In this document: positions 14,621-22,891 of the stretch, piece after piece
Numbering within the stretch: the stretch's first letter is position 1
Layout of the letters: every line of letters begins with the position of its first letter
Origin: a virus
Length of the DNA: 64,000 nucleotides
Reading direction: 5' to 3' (one strand)
Virus record (IMG/VR): IMGVR_UViG_3300043399_000877
Location: 186,001 to 250,000 of that record
Notes under the pieces: generated by a model
The model's input: the letters and a program-made list of their open reading frames with translations, nothing else
Database searches by the model: none
Told to the model about the DNA's origin: nothing
Position numbers and translations under genes: made by a program

Positions 14621-14821
14621 TTATATTGCGCCTTTGGGTAACCAGGTGACCCATTTGCCACCACAGGTTTTGCATATAATTTTGCCTGCATGTGGGCCTG
14701 GTACATCAAGTACAACGTCCCACTCGTGATTTTCGTGCTTGCCTAAGTTTATTTCAGTGTAATCCGGTAGCCTAGTTTGTGGCCTGTATCTTTTTCTAGC
14801 TGTTAGGTCATAATCATCCAT
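14621..14821 (-). CDS. Small unknown protein with CxxC motif (66 aa)
   Basis: Basic N-terminus (R-K-R-Y-R-P-Q-T-R), then a C-terminal segment H-A-G-K-I-I-C-K-T-C-G-G-K-W-V-T-W-L-P-K-G. The single CxxC with an upstream His might form a half zinc site. Small phage proteins ending in a similar K-W-L-P-K pattern exist, but the function is unknown to me. The gene overlaps the upstream nuclease gene by 8 bases and is probably the last gene of the gp47-gp46 operon. Confidence 0.55.
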   Translation of the reverse strand: MDDYDLTARKRYRPQTRLPDYTEINLGKHENHEWDVVLDVPGPHAGKIICKTCGGKWVTWLPKGAI

Positions 14822-15338
14822 GATGTATTCCCTTGCAGCTATTCATAAAATTGTCTTTGTTTAATTCAAAAAAATCTTCAAAGCCTGTGATGCGCCAAAA
14901 GTTGCCTTGTTCGTCCTGATAGTCAATATAACGATGATTTTCAAAGCCTGCGGTTAATTTATAAGCTATGTATCTGCCTTTGCGATTGAACTTCATAAAA
15001 ATGATTGAAATGTCGCCTGGATCTGCTGCCTCAAGTGTTTGTTTCATCCATGATTCAAGTAAACCTATTTTGCCTTGTGTTAACAACTGGTGGAAAGGAA
15101 ATTCTGCGTAATTTTTACATTCACAATTGAATTTTTTCCATGAATCCGGTGGTATAACGTCGCCTTTGTATGCCCTAATCTGTCCCTCAGTAAGTGTTTC
15201 TTTTCTAACTGAATTTTTTCCGCCTGTAAATGCGCCTGAATGTGGTACTCTAGTAAAGCTATCATTGTAAAGGTCCGAAAGGTATTTCGCGACTTCCCTT
15301 TCAAATCCTTTACCCTTGGTCTTGCTTTTGCTCGCCAT
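14814..15338 (-). CDS. PD-(D/E)XK nuclease, Holliday-junction-resolvase-like
   Basis: 174 residues. Motifs in order: K-G-K-G-F-E-R-E-V-A-K-Y-L near residue 8-20 (helix with conserved Glu), R-V-P-H-S-G-A near 30, K-G-D-V-I-P-P near 58-64 (catalytic Asp) and C-E-C-K-N-Y near 72-77 (Glu-X-Lys). This is the E ... GD ... ExK layout of archaeal Hjc-like and phage PD-(D/E)XK endonucleases. A role in resolving recombination or replication branches fits its place downstream of gp46/gp47, whose nuclease makes recombination ends. Neighbour genes overlap at both ends, consistent with one operon. Confidence 0.7.
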   Translation of the reverse strand: MASKSKTKGKGFEREVAKYLSDLYNDSFTRVPHSGAFTGGKNSVRKETLTEGQIRAYKGDVIPPDSWKKFNCECKNYAEFPFHQLLTQGKIGLLESWMKQTLEAADPGDISIIFMKFNRKGRYIAYKLTAGFENHRYIDYQDEQGNFWRITGFEDFFELNKDNFMNSCKGIHHG

Positions 15339-15645
15339 CGTCGCTATCCTTCTTTATAGTAGATAGCGTTTTTATATTTTTCTCCTTGCGAATCTGATAT
15401 TTTTCAGGGTCGAGCTCTTTGAGTTTTGCGTTATGCTGTTTGATTATTTCAGATCTGCGTCGTTGTGCAAGAATTATTATTTCCTGCAACAGTTGTCGTG
15501 TTGACCAACGTGTTCTCCAGCTACAACGCTTTTCAAAATTTTCGTTTTCTTTAAAGTATTTTAAATAGGTTTGAACCAACAAGTCGTGAGTGTCGGTATC
15601 CTCACCCTTGTCAGCCTCAAACCTATTTCTATGCTTTTTTGTCAT
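15310..15645 (-). CDS. Unknown small protein (111 aa) between gp46 and the PD-(D/E)XK nuclease
   Basis: Strongly charged, predicted helical. The middle reads C-S-W-R-T-R-W-S-T-R-Q-L-L-Q-E-I-I and the C-terminus is Lys/Asp/Gln-rich. No domain recognised. It overlaps gp46 by 4 bases (ATGA) and the nuclease gene by 29 bases, so it is expressed with the recombination genes and may assist them; that is inference from context only. Confidence 0.55.
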   Translation of the reverse strand: MTKKHRNRFEADKGEDTDTHDLLVQTYLKYFKENENFEKRCSWRTRWSTRQLLQEIIILAQRRRSEIIKQHNAKLKELDPEKYQIRKEKNIKTLSTIKKDSDDGEQKQDQG

Positions 15646-17420
15646 TCGATTATATCAATATCCGTTTCATACGACGTAAATCCGTTCTCTTTTATAACTT
15701 TTAATACGTTATTAACACGGCCTATGAGTTCATCTTTGTGAGATATTAAGAAAATGTTCTTATCTCGTTCACGTCCCATCTTTTTAAGTATGGCTATCGA
15801 GTTTTCAACACCGGCAGTATCCATACCACTGTCAATAAGTTCATCAATGAACAGTAAGTTAACACCTTCGTACAAACTTTCCCAAACATCTCGGAATGCC
15901 CAGCTAAGTCCCAGTATGAGACGATTGCGTTCACCACGACTTAGGTTGTCAAAGTCCAAATCTTGTCCCAGTTGTGTAATTTCTACATTGAGGTCGTTTT
16001 GGAATACAACTTGATGTGGTAACCCTATGGTTTCCAAGTAATGACTCAATCTAGCATTTAAATAAGCCAAGTTTTGATCAATAATTTTCTTTCTAATAAA
16101 GCTGTCTTTGCTGGTTAACAACTTCAATAAGAATTCTTGATGCTCTTTTAGGGTGTTTAACTCGTTTATAGTTTTCCAATCTACTTCTTGGATAGCGGTG
16201 TTGTTTAAATCATCTATTTGATCTTGGTAAGGATCGGTTTCTTCTTTACGACCTTCCATGGCCCGTATTAAGCCGTCAACGTTGTTACGGTGTTCATATG
16301 CTTCACGAGCAGTTTCGTAAAAAGTAACCGGTTTAGACTCCGCTTCACCCAACTCTGATAAGTTGTTTACGATAATTTCAATCTTAATACCCACTTCACC
16401 AAGATACTTCTCAACATCAGCAAGCTCTTTTTGCTTTTTTTCTAATATTTCAGTCTTCTTGTGATCATGTAGGGCTTGCCCACATGCATAACAAAGTGCG
16501 CTATCTAGTTCACCGATGTCTTTTTGTATTTTCTTAAGAGTTTTATCAGACTGCATGTATGCACTCTCAAGTGCAGCCAGTTCTTTTGTAAAGCTCGAGC
16601 GTTTGTTGTTTATTTCAGTCCAACTTGCAAGCTTTTCATGTTTAGCAAGCTCGGATTCAATATCTAACTTTTCTAACTCAGCAATAGATTCCATAAACCG
16701 TTCAATATCTTGAGATTTCTTAAGATTCCATGCACGTTGCCGTGACTTGAGTGACTCGATGCTTTGTTTGATCTTTTCGTTGCTTGCCTGAACAGCATTT
16801 ATGCGGCTATTCTCTTCTTGAATAGCGTCTTTTGTGAATTTTATTTGTTCTTTTAGTGCTTCGGCCTTTTCGCTCAGTATAGTAATGCCCAACAGTTGCT
16901 CAATAATCTGTCGTTGATCACCACTGCGCATACTCAAGAATGGTTCAGTATAGGTGTTTAGTGCCACAATGTGTTTAAACATATCATGACTCATTCCTAT
17001 AACATCGTTTATGCTTTCTTGAGTTTTTCTACTATCACCCTGACTTTCATCCATGGTTTCGTCTACTTGCTCAGTACCGTTAACGTAATATTTTAAAATG
17101 TTTGGGCTCCTACCGCGTTCTATGCGATAGGAGACACCATTTCGTTCAAAGTTAAGAGTAACCAACATACCTTTACCGTTGGTTTTGTTTATAAGATTAC
17201 CCTTCTTGATATTAGTTAAAGCTTGGCCGTACAGTGCATATGATAATGCGTTGATTATCGTACTCTTGCCTGTACCGTTACGCGAACCAGAATCGTCACC
17301 TCCTTGATCTAAGTTTTCGCCAAGCACCAGGGTAAGTTGTTCCCTGTTAAAGTCGATAGCCTGTGTAACATTTCCGATTGAAAGAAAGTTTTTGGCTGTT
17401 AAATCTTTTAGTTTAATCAT
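15642..17420 (-). CDS. gp46: Recombination endonuclease ATPase subunit (T4 gp46, Rad50/SbcC-like)
   Basis: 592 residues, near T4 gp46 length (560). Walker A G-S-R-N-G-T-G-K-S-T at residues 45-54; a long coiled coil interrupted by a zinc-hook C-Y-A-C near residue 310; ABC signature L-S-R-G-E-R-N-R-L near 490; Walker B L-L-F-I-D-E-L near 523, followed by a His-containing switch (I-S-H-K). With gp47 it forms the Mre11/Rad50-type complex that resects DNA ends for recombination-dependent replication. It starts 1 base after the gp47 stop, so translation is coupled. Confidence 0.96.
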   Translation of the reverse strand: MIKLKDLTAKNFLSIGNVTQAIDFNREQLTLVLGENLDQGGDDSGSRNGTGKSTIINALSYALYGQALTNIKKGNLINKTNGKGMLVTLNFERNGVSYRIERGRSPNILKYYVNGTEQVDETMDESQGDSRKTQESINDVIGMSHDMFKHIVALNTYTEPFLSMRSGDQRQIIEQLLGITILSEKAEALKEQIKFTKDAIQEENSRINAVQASNEKIKQSIESLKSRQRAWNLKKSQDIERFMESIAELEKLDIESELAKHEKLASWTEINNKRSSFTKELAALESAYMQSDKTLKKIQKDIGELDSALCYACGQALHDHKKTEILEKKQKELADVEKYLGEVGIKIEIIVNNLSELGEAESKPVTFYETAREAYEHRNNVDGLIRAMEGRKEETDPYQDQIDDLNNTAIQEVDWKTINELNTLKEHQEFLLKLLTSKDSFIRKKIIDQNLAYLNARLSHYLETIGLPHQVVFQNDLNVEITQLGQDLDFDNLSRGERNRLILGLSWAFRDVWESLYEGVNLLFIDELIDSGMDTAGVENSIAILKKMGRERDKNIFLISHKDELIGRVNNVLKVIKENGFTSYETDIDIIE

Positions 17421-17421
17421 A

Positions 17422-18432
17422 TTATAGCTCGTTGTAGATACTTAGTAATACTGACTTGTCGAACGAGTCACTATCGATAGCTGCAATCTCTTTACTCACA
17501 ATTTGATCTATACTCTCAAATTGTGATATATCTAAGTCACTATCAACTACATCTGATCCTTTTTGTGGTATTAGTGTTATTTCACGACAGTTGTATTGTT
17601 GAATAAATGTTTCTTTAATAAAAGTAGCTTCTTCAAAACTGATGTCAATATCCAAGTTAACTCTCAGATACATTTTGCTCTTTATTATGTTTTCAGTGTT
17701 ATCAAGTAACTTGCTGAGAGTGGTTGTACGGTACTTGGGGGCATCTGCCCAGTCTATATACTGCGGTTCAAGCCCATTTTCTCGGTCCAATACCATCATA
17801 CCACGATGATCATCCCATGCGTCAGCATAGTTGTGCGGGAAAGCATTACCGATATAGTGTATTTTACCCTGCACTTGTCTTTTGTGAAAATGCCCACTAA
17901 AAACGTAATTTTGATTAACAAAATCTTCAGATTTTAGTTCACCGGTGTCTGGCATTTGTACCATTGCATTCATGTAGAAGTTTGGTAGCTCAAAATGCCC
18001 AAAAACATACTTGCTTTTCAGTTTGGGTATCTTTTTCCACTCATCACCCACCAACCAAGGAATAAGAGTCACGTCTTCTATTGTGGTTAATTCATTAACC
18101 ACAGTTATTCCCGGTATATGCTTTGCAAATTCTGTGCTTTTTATGTCGCGACGGTCTTTATAATAAAGATCGTGATTTCCTGGAAACATAAAAAACTGAT
18201 CAAATGCCTGTCCGAGTCTTTCTAGACAGCGTATACCGCTGTCCATTGTAGTTAAATTTAAACTATTTCTATTGTGGTTCCAGTCTCCACAAAAAATTCC
18301 AGTTTCACAACCTTCTGACTTGGCTTTTTCTATAAACCAGTCTACAAAATCTTCGCAATCTTGATTGTGAACTCTTGAATTTCCTTTCATACCAAAATGA
18401 ATATCCGTAAAAACGGCTGCTTTTTTAAACAC
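17422..18432 (-). CDS. gp47: Recombination endonuclease nuclease subunit (T4 gp47, Mre11/SbcD-like)
   Basis: 336 residues, as in T4. The calcineurin-type metallophosphoesterase motifs appear in order: F-T-D-I-H-F-G (Asp10, His12), C-G-D-W-N-H-N-R near 48-55, P-G-N-H-D near 97-101, and F-S-G-H-F-H-K near 180-186. These supply the two-metal site. Partner of gp46. The operon has a near-consensus sigma70 promoter just upstream, pointing to early expression independent of gp55. Confidence 0.96.
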   Translation of the reverse strand: MFKKAAVFTDIHFGMKGNSRVHNQDCEDFVDWFIEKAKSEGCETGIFCGDWNHNRNSLNLTTMDSGIRCLERLGQAFDQFFMFPGNHDLYYKDRRDIKSTEFAKHIPGITVVNELTTIEDVTLIPWLVGDEWKKIPKLKSKYVFGHFELPNFYMNAMVQMPDTGELKSEDFVNQNYVFSGHFHKRQVQGKIHYIGNAFPHNYADAWDDHRGMMVLDRENGLEPQYIDWADAPKYRTTTLSKLLDNTENIIKSKMYLRVNLDIDISFEEATFIKETFIQQYNCREITLIPQKGSDVVDSDLDISQFESIDQIVSKEIAAIDSDSFDKSVLLSIYNEL

Positions 18433-18456
18433 TTAGCACCTCTTACAACAGTTCAC

Positions 18457-18485
18457 AATATAGCAAAATGTTCATAAGATGTCAA
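18457..18485 (-). promoter_or_regulatory. Sigma70 promoter (TTGACA, 17 bp, TATATT) for gp47-gp46
   Basis: -35 TTGACA at 18485-18480, -10 TATATT at 18462-18457 on the minus strand, 17-bp spacing, about 25 bases before the gp47 ATG. The -35 overlaps the end of the gp55 gene. Confidence 0.8.
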
Positions 18486-19303
18486 CGACTATTATTGTAA
18501 TCTCTCAACATTGCTTCCCATTCACCAGCATGTTGCCGTGTATAACTTGGATCCAAGTCGTTCATCTCAAGTATATCGTCTCGAATATTTTGATTTCTTT
18601 TTTCTAAATTAATGACTTTAATGAAACTGTTGGTAACAACTGCTGTGTAATAAGCAAACGGGTTGTTTGATTTTGATTCATCAAATTTAAGACCGATTTG
18701 GCTCAGTTGTAATATTGCCTGTCCCTTCATCTCATCATTGTAAGTGTATCCACGGACGTTGCCACGGGTTGCGTACCTATCACAAAGCTTCATCCACATA
18801 AGTGCAAGTTTGTTTGTAACCTGTCCATGATCTTTGCTAAAGTGACCGTTTTCCATACCGCCCACCCAGTGGCTCTTGCCAACACACACTAATTCATCAT
18901 TTTCGTTGTATTTCCAATGCTGGAACGGCGGAAAATTAAGTTTTACTTTACGGTCGTCAATACTTTTGGGTGTTTTTTTGCGACCGGGTTCATCTGGGAT
19001 ATGATCAAATGTCATTATTCTAAATATTAAATCAGTTTTTTTAATATCTTTGTAATCAACTTCGCAATCAACCATACGAATCTTTTTATCAGTATATTTT
19101 AACTCTTCGTAAGCTTCTTGTGACAGCTTTTTTGCGCGATTCTTTTTTGCTTCTGCTACAGTTTTTTGATTTATCTTGTCTACATCAGATAAGATAATAT
19201 CGTAATCGCAATACTCTGGTTCAACATAACTACAGTATGTGTTTTTGCTTCGGTGAATTTCCAGTAGCATGTCTTTGTTATTAAGGTAATTTACTTTTTT
19301 CAA
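18482..19303 (-). CDS. gp55: Late-transcription sigma factor (T4 gp55-like)
   Basis: 273 residues, longer than T4 gp55 (185). The conserved sigma region-2-like core lies at about 165-235: L-A-L-M-W-M-K-L-C-D-R-Y-A-T-R-G, N-D-E-M-K-G-Q-A-I-L-Q-L, and N-P-F-A-Y-Y-T-A-V-V-T-N-S-F. It matches gp55 homologues of T4-like phages, which direct host RNA polymerase to the TATAAATA late promoter. Multiple good late octamers in this window are consistent with a functional gp55. It is transcribed from a sigma70 promoter divergent from the first baseplate gene. The N-terminal 150 residues are variable and Lys-rich. Confidence 0.9.
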   Translation of the reverse strand: MKKVNYLNNKDMLLEIHRSKNTYCSYVEPEYCDYDIILSDVDKINQKTVAEAKKNRAKKLSQEAYEELKYTDKKIRMVDCEVDYKDIKKTDLIFRIMTFDHIPDEPGRKKTPKSIDDRKVKLNFPPFQHWKYNENDELVCVGKSHWVGGMENGHFSKDHGQVTNKLALMWMKLCDRYATRGNVRGYTYNDEMKGQAILQLSQIGLKFDESKSNNPFAYYTAVVTNSFIKVINLEKRNQNIRDDILEMNDLDPSYTRQHAGEWEAMLRDYNNSR

Positions 19304-19327
19304 ATTTCAGATCTCCAAACTTACTTA

Positions 19328-19356
19328 AATATAATATATGTATATAATTTTGTCAA
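19328..19356 (-). promoter_or_regulatory. Sigma70 promoter (TTGACA, 17 bp, TATATT) for gp55
   Basis: -35 TTGACA at 19356-19351 and -10 TATATT at 19333-19328 on the minus strand, 17-bp spacing, 25 bases before the gp55 ATG. The -35 abuts the plus-strand late octamer. Confidence 0.8.
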
Positions 19357-19363
19357 CTAAATA
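19356..19363 (+). promoter_or_regulatory. Late promoter octamer (ACTAAATA) for the baseplate operon
   Basis: ACTAAATA on the plus strand, 18 bases before the first baseplate gene. It differs from TATAAATA at two of eight positions. It touches the -35 of the divergent gp55 promoter. Confidence 0.5.
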
Positions 19364-19381
19364 CCACTGGGGATACATTCT

Positions 19382-20245
19382 ATGTCTTTAAGCAATTTTT
19401 TAAACACTATAAGCACAACTGCTAACTCTATTGGACAAATTTTTGAAAATGGTCAAAATTTGGTTAATAATGTTAACAGCATCATAAATGATTTTTCAAA
19501 TCCTTGGCGAATTTTAACAAATCGCCGATCGGGTTCAATTCCAGTTGGTGCTGAGTCAGCAACACAGGTTTTTACCACCGGTACTTGGGTATCGGATCAA
19601 AGCGACGATTGGCGAGTACGCATATCAATACCGCCACTACCGCAATTCGATTCTAGTCCCATATTTGCTCCTTTGCGACTTTCTAATAATGCAATGGTGT
19701 GGCCAGTAACTCCCCAGGTTATGGTAAACCATAGTGCTACTTACAACAATATGACCCCCACACATACTAATTATCCGTTTCAAGTATATCAGCACAGCCA
19801 AGTAGAAGATATAACTATATCTGGAGACTTTCCGGTGGAAAATGAAGATGACGGCCGCTATTGGATTGCAGCAGTTCATTTTATGCGAAGTATGACAAAA
19901 ATGTTTTATGGTGAATCAACTTTGCGCGGGTCTCCACCCGCAGTTACACGTTTAAACGGATACGGCGGGTTTGTATTTAAAGATCTACCAGTGGTTGTAA
20001 AACTTTTTACTATGGACTTGCCTAACGGTGTTGATTACATTAAAGTTCCAGTTTCAGATGCAAGTTCTGTAGATCTTTCAACCGGAGAGACTGCAATTGC
20101 TTCTTCAGGAAACTTTGTATATGTTCCAACTTTGAGTATGATAACTGTGACTCTTGGCATAGCACAAAGCAGAGATGATACCAGAAGATTTAGTTTGGAC
20201 AGGTTTGTTCGTGGAGATTATATTTCGGAAGGTAAGTTTATATGA
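19382..20245 (+). CDS. Baseplate tail-tube initiator or cap (gp48/gp54-like)
   Basis: 287 residues. The middle has F-M-R-S-M-T-K-M-F-Y-G followed by P-P-A-V-T-R-L-N-G-Y-G, then V-V-V-K-L-F-T-M-D-L-P-N-G-V-D-Y, which I recognise from tube-cap/tube-initiator proteins of T4-like and related contractile tails. N-terminal Asn/Ser-rich helix. GGGGAT serves as ribosome binding site. It is the first gene of the plus-strand baseplate operon, overlapping the gp53-like gene by 4 bases. Gp48 and gp54 cannot be distinguished by eye. Confidence 0.65.
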   Translation: MSLSNFLNTISTTANSIGQIFENGQNLVNNVNSIINDFSNPWRILTNRRSGSIPVGAESATQVFTTGTWVSDQSDDWRVRISIPPLPQFDSSPIFAPLRLSNNAMVWPVTPQVMVNHSATYNNMTPTHTNYPFQVYQHSQVEDITISGDFPVENEDDGRYWIAAVHFMRSMTKMFYGESTLRGSPPAVTRLNGYGGFVFKDLPVVVKLFTMDLPNGVDYIKVPVSDASSVDLSTGETAIASSGNFVYVPTLSMITVTLGIAQSRDDTRRFSLDRFVRGDYISEGKFI

Positions 20246-20547
20246 TTGGAAATTACGGACAGTTTAGCCCATATGCGAGTACACCTATTTCACCTGAAGG
20301 GTATCTTGACTTGATGGTAAAGAGACCAGTGTTGGCTGAAGATGATGATTATCTTTATGAGATTGAACCACAGTATACGTTTAGACCCGATTTATTGGCA
20401 TTTGACCTCTATGAAAATGCTAAAATTTGGTGGATATTTGCGTTGAGAAATCCCAATGTTATTCAAGATCCGGTTTTTGATTTTGTATCAGGAACAAAGA
20501 TATTTTTACCCAAGGCTTCAAAGTTGAGAGTTTATATAGGAATATAA
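20242..20547 (+). CDS. gp53: Baseplate wedge protein with gp53-like/LysM-like fold (101 aa)
   Basis: The core R-P-D-L-L-A-F-D-L-Y-E-N-A-K-I-W-W-I-F-A, then N-P-N-V-I-Q-D-P-V-F-D-F and G-T-K-I-F-L-P, is the D-L-x-A-x-x-L-Y-G ... W-W-x-x-x ... G-x-x-I-x-x-P pattern shared by gp53 C-terminal domains and baseplate LysM modules. It is only about half the length of T4 gp53, so it is probably a minimal form. ATGA overlap with the upstream gene and 1-base spacing to the hub gene show tight co-translation. Confidence 0.75.
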   Translation: MIGNYGQFSPYASTPISPEGYLDLMVKRPVLAEDDDYLYEIEPQYTFRPDLLAFDLYENAKIWWIFALRNPNVIQDPVFDFVSGTKIFLPKASKLRVYIGI

Positions 20548-20548
20548 T

Positions 20549-22879
20549 ATGTCAACACTTCTCCCAAATGAGCTTTCTAATTTTGCATCGTTTAACTATA
20601 TTTGGACATTTGCTGTTTTAACAGCTGATGAAATAAACAATGCTGAATATTTGGGGAAAGAACCAACTTACATACTTGCAAGAACCGGTGGTTACACAAA
20701 ACCCAGCACAATAACTACCGCAGCAGAAGATTTACTGGGAGTAAACGTTGAGTATTTTGTTGATAATGTAGAAATAAATTCGATCTATGCCCCAAATCCA
20801 AGATCTGGAATAACATCAGCTGTAAAGATAGATTTTAAAATCATCGAGCCATACAGTGTTGGATTATTTTTCCAAACAATGGCGTTAGCATCTAGCAAAT
20901 TGGGGCACGGTTCAAGTTATGCATCTATGCCTTGTTTGTTGCGTTGTGAATTTATAGGTTATAATAGTGATGGCTCTGTTGTTCAAAAAATAGTAAGAGA
21001 TCTTGCTATAAGTTTAATAAACATGAAATTCACAGTAGACGCCGGCGGTGCAACGTATAGTGTTGAAGCTATTCCGTGGAATCAGCTTGCGCTTGGTGAC
21101 CGCGCACAAAAAATGAGATCTGATATCAAGATATCTGGATTTAGCGTTGAAGAGATATTGGCATCTGGGCCAAACAGCCTAGTTCGTTATTTGAATCAGT
21201 ATGAAGAAAATTTAAGGACAGAGACTGGCGCACAGTTTGCGAATGAATATTTTATAGAATTTCCAGATAGTTTAGGTAGTTATGTTCAAACGGCCTATAC
21301 CCCCGTAGTCGGTTACACCCCGGGCACAGTTGATCCCGGATTGGCAGCCGCTGCAAATGCAGCAGCGGGCACAATTCAAGTAACAACCACACCGGTGTCA
21401 TCAATATCACGCCCGGGACTAAACTCTATAGGTGCAAGTTCTATAAGTGATGACTTTAACCAAATGGGCAACCAACCGCACGGTCTCGATTTAGTAGTTC
21501 TTGATGAAGCAAATAATACGTATAATAATGACTTGTTAACAATATTGCCTGATAGACAGTTTACGTTTAGACAAGGTGTTAGAATAGCTGAAATAATTGA
21601 ACAAGTTATTTTAACAAGCACTTGGGCTCGTAGTATTTTGGATAGGCTTGACGTTGCCAGTACTGGACGAGTTGATTGGTTTCGTATAGAAACTAATGTT
21701 TTTACATATGAAAACGGTGCAAAAACACGATATGTTTACAAAATTATACCATATCAGGTAGACAGAAGTATATTTGAAACTAAAACTGAAACACGCGATT
21801 ATACTCAAACGTTACCAAATGTAAAAAAAGGCTACAACTACATATACACCGGACTTAATTCTGATATTTTAAGTTTTGATATAAACATAAATTTTGCATT
21901 TTTTCAAAATATAATACCAGATGCAGGCGCCGGCGCAAATACTATTTTTACAGAGCTTTCAGCAGCTATCCCACAATTAAATGTGCCGTTTGTGTCAATA
22001 TCAAATGCATTTACAAACATTACAAACACGCTTATTAATACTGTTAATGCTGCCGGTGACTTAATCAGCTCGGCTTCTCAGATTGGATCCGGAACCGGAA
22101 TTGGTGCAAACAAGATAACTTCGACTCCAAATCCCGGAGGTGCTGGGGTTGATGACTCAAAGCTGCGAGTAGCAAATGAATTCCACAATGTATTGTTAAA
22201 CAGTGATGTTGAACTCATTGCAATTGATTTGGAAGTATGGGGAGACCCATACTTTTTGCCGGATAGTGGAATTGGTAACCATACGACTTCTCGTGGAATG
22301 GATTATCAAAATGGTGAAGTGGATATAGCTTTTAACTTTAATACGCCTATTGATATAAAAAGCGGATTGCTACAGATGAATGCAATAGGTTATTTTATAG
22401 GTTTGTATAAAATCGTAAAAATAACACACACGTTTAATAATGGTGAATTTAAACAATTGTTGAACATGATAAGAAGACCGAGTCAAGATCAAAAAACACT
22501 CGATGCTGTTAGAGCAATGATGATCGAATATATAACCGGCGTAGAAGTTCCTAATCTTTTAGAAATGGTTACTGGTTCACCAAGTCAACTTACATCTTTT
22601 GTGTACAGTCAAATTTTACAAACCACAACTGCACTAAACAGCATACTTTCAAAAGTTGTAGCTTTTCAAAACATATCAAATATTTTACCACTCCCAGCCG
22701 ATCTTCTCAATTTATTTGGGACAATAACCAACTTTGGTAACACAATTGCGGGTATAACTAACAGTGTAAATCAAGTTTTTGAAACTTTCAACTCAGCGGC
22801 GTCTCAAGTTACATCAGCCATATCCGGAATACAGTCGTCGTTCACTAATACAATAAATTCATTTAATTCATTATTTTAA
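20549..22879 (+). CDS. Large baseplate hub protein (gp27 position), 776 aa
   Basis: Beta-rich N-terminus with Y-F-V-D-N-V-E-I-N-S-I-Y-A-P and K-I-D-F-K-I-I-E-P-Y-S-V-G-L, a Gly/Pro linker at about 250-300, and a Ser/Thr/Asn-rich C-terminal coil (S-N-A-F-T-N-I-T-N-T, later F-T-N-T-I-N-S-F-N-S-L-F). Its place between gp53 and the gp5-like spike is the expected location of the hub ring that bridges spike and tube (T4 gp27). Sequence homology to gp27 cannot be judged by eye; T4 gp27 is about half this length. Baseplate hub role inferred mainly from synteny. Confidence 0.55.
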   Translation: MSTLLPNELSNFASFNYIWTFAVLTADEINNAEYLGKEPTYILARTGGYTKPSTITTAAEDLLGVNVEYFVDNVEINSIYAPNPRSGITSAVKIDFKIIEPYSVGLFFQTMALASSKLGHGSSYASMPCLLRCEFIGYNSDGSVVQKIVRDLAISLINMKFTVDAGGATYSVEAIPWNQLALGDRAQKMRSDIKISGFSVEEILASGPNSLVRYLNQYEENLRTETGAQFANEYFIEFPDSLGSYVQTAYTPVVGYTPGTVDPGLAAAANAAAGTIQVTTTPVSSISRPGLNSIGASSISDDFNQMGNQPHGLDLVVLDEANNTYNNDLLTILPDRQFTFRQGVRIAEIIEQVILTSTWARSILDRLDVASTGRVDWFRIETNVFTYENGAKTRYVYKIIPYQVDRSIFETKTETRDYTQTLPNVKKGYNYIYTGLNSDILSFDININFAFFQNIIPDAGAGANTIFTELSAAIPQLNVPFVSISNAFTNITNTLINTVNAAGDLISSASQIGSGTGIGANKITSTPNPGGAGVDDSKLRVANEFHNVLLNSDVELIAIDLEVWGDPYFLPDSGIGNHTTSRGMDYQNGEVDIAFNFNTPIDIKSGLLQMNAIGYFIGLYKIVKITHTFNNGEFKQLLNMIRRPSQDQKTLDAVRAMMIEYITGVEVPNLLEMVTGSPSQLTSFVYSQILQTTTALNSILSKVVAFQNISNILPLPADLLNLFGTITNFGNTIAGITNSVNQVFETFNSAASQVTSAISGIQSSFTNTINSFNSLF

Positions 22880-22891
22880 GAAAGGCATTTA

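Noticed and set aside
14159-14641. Small plus-strand frames in the structured block
   Set aside because: Overlapping short frames with atypical composition, no ribosome binding sites, and they coincide with hairpins.
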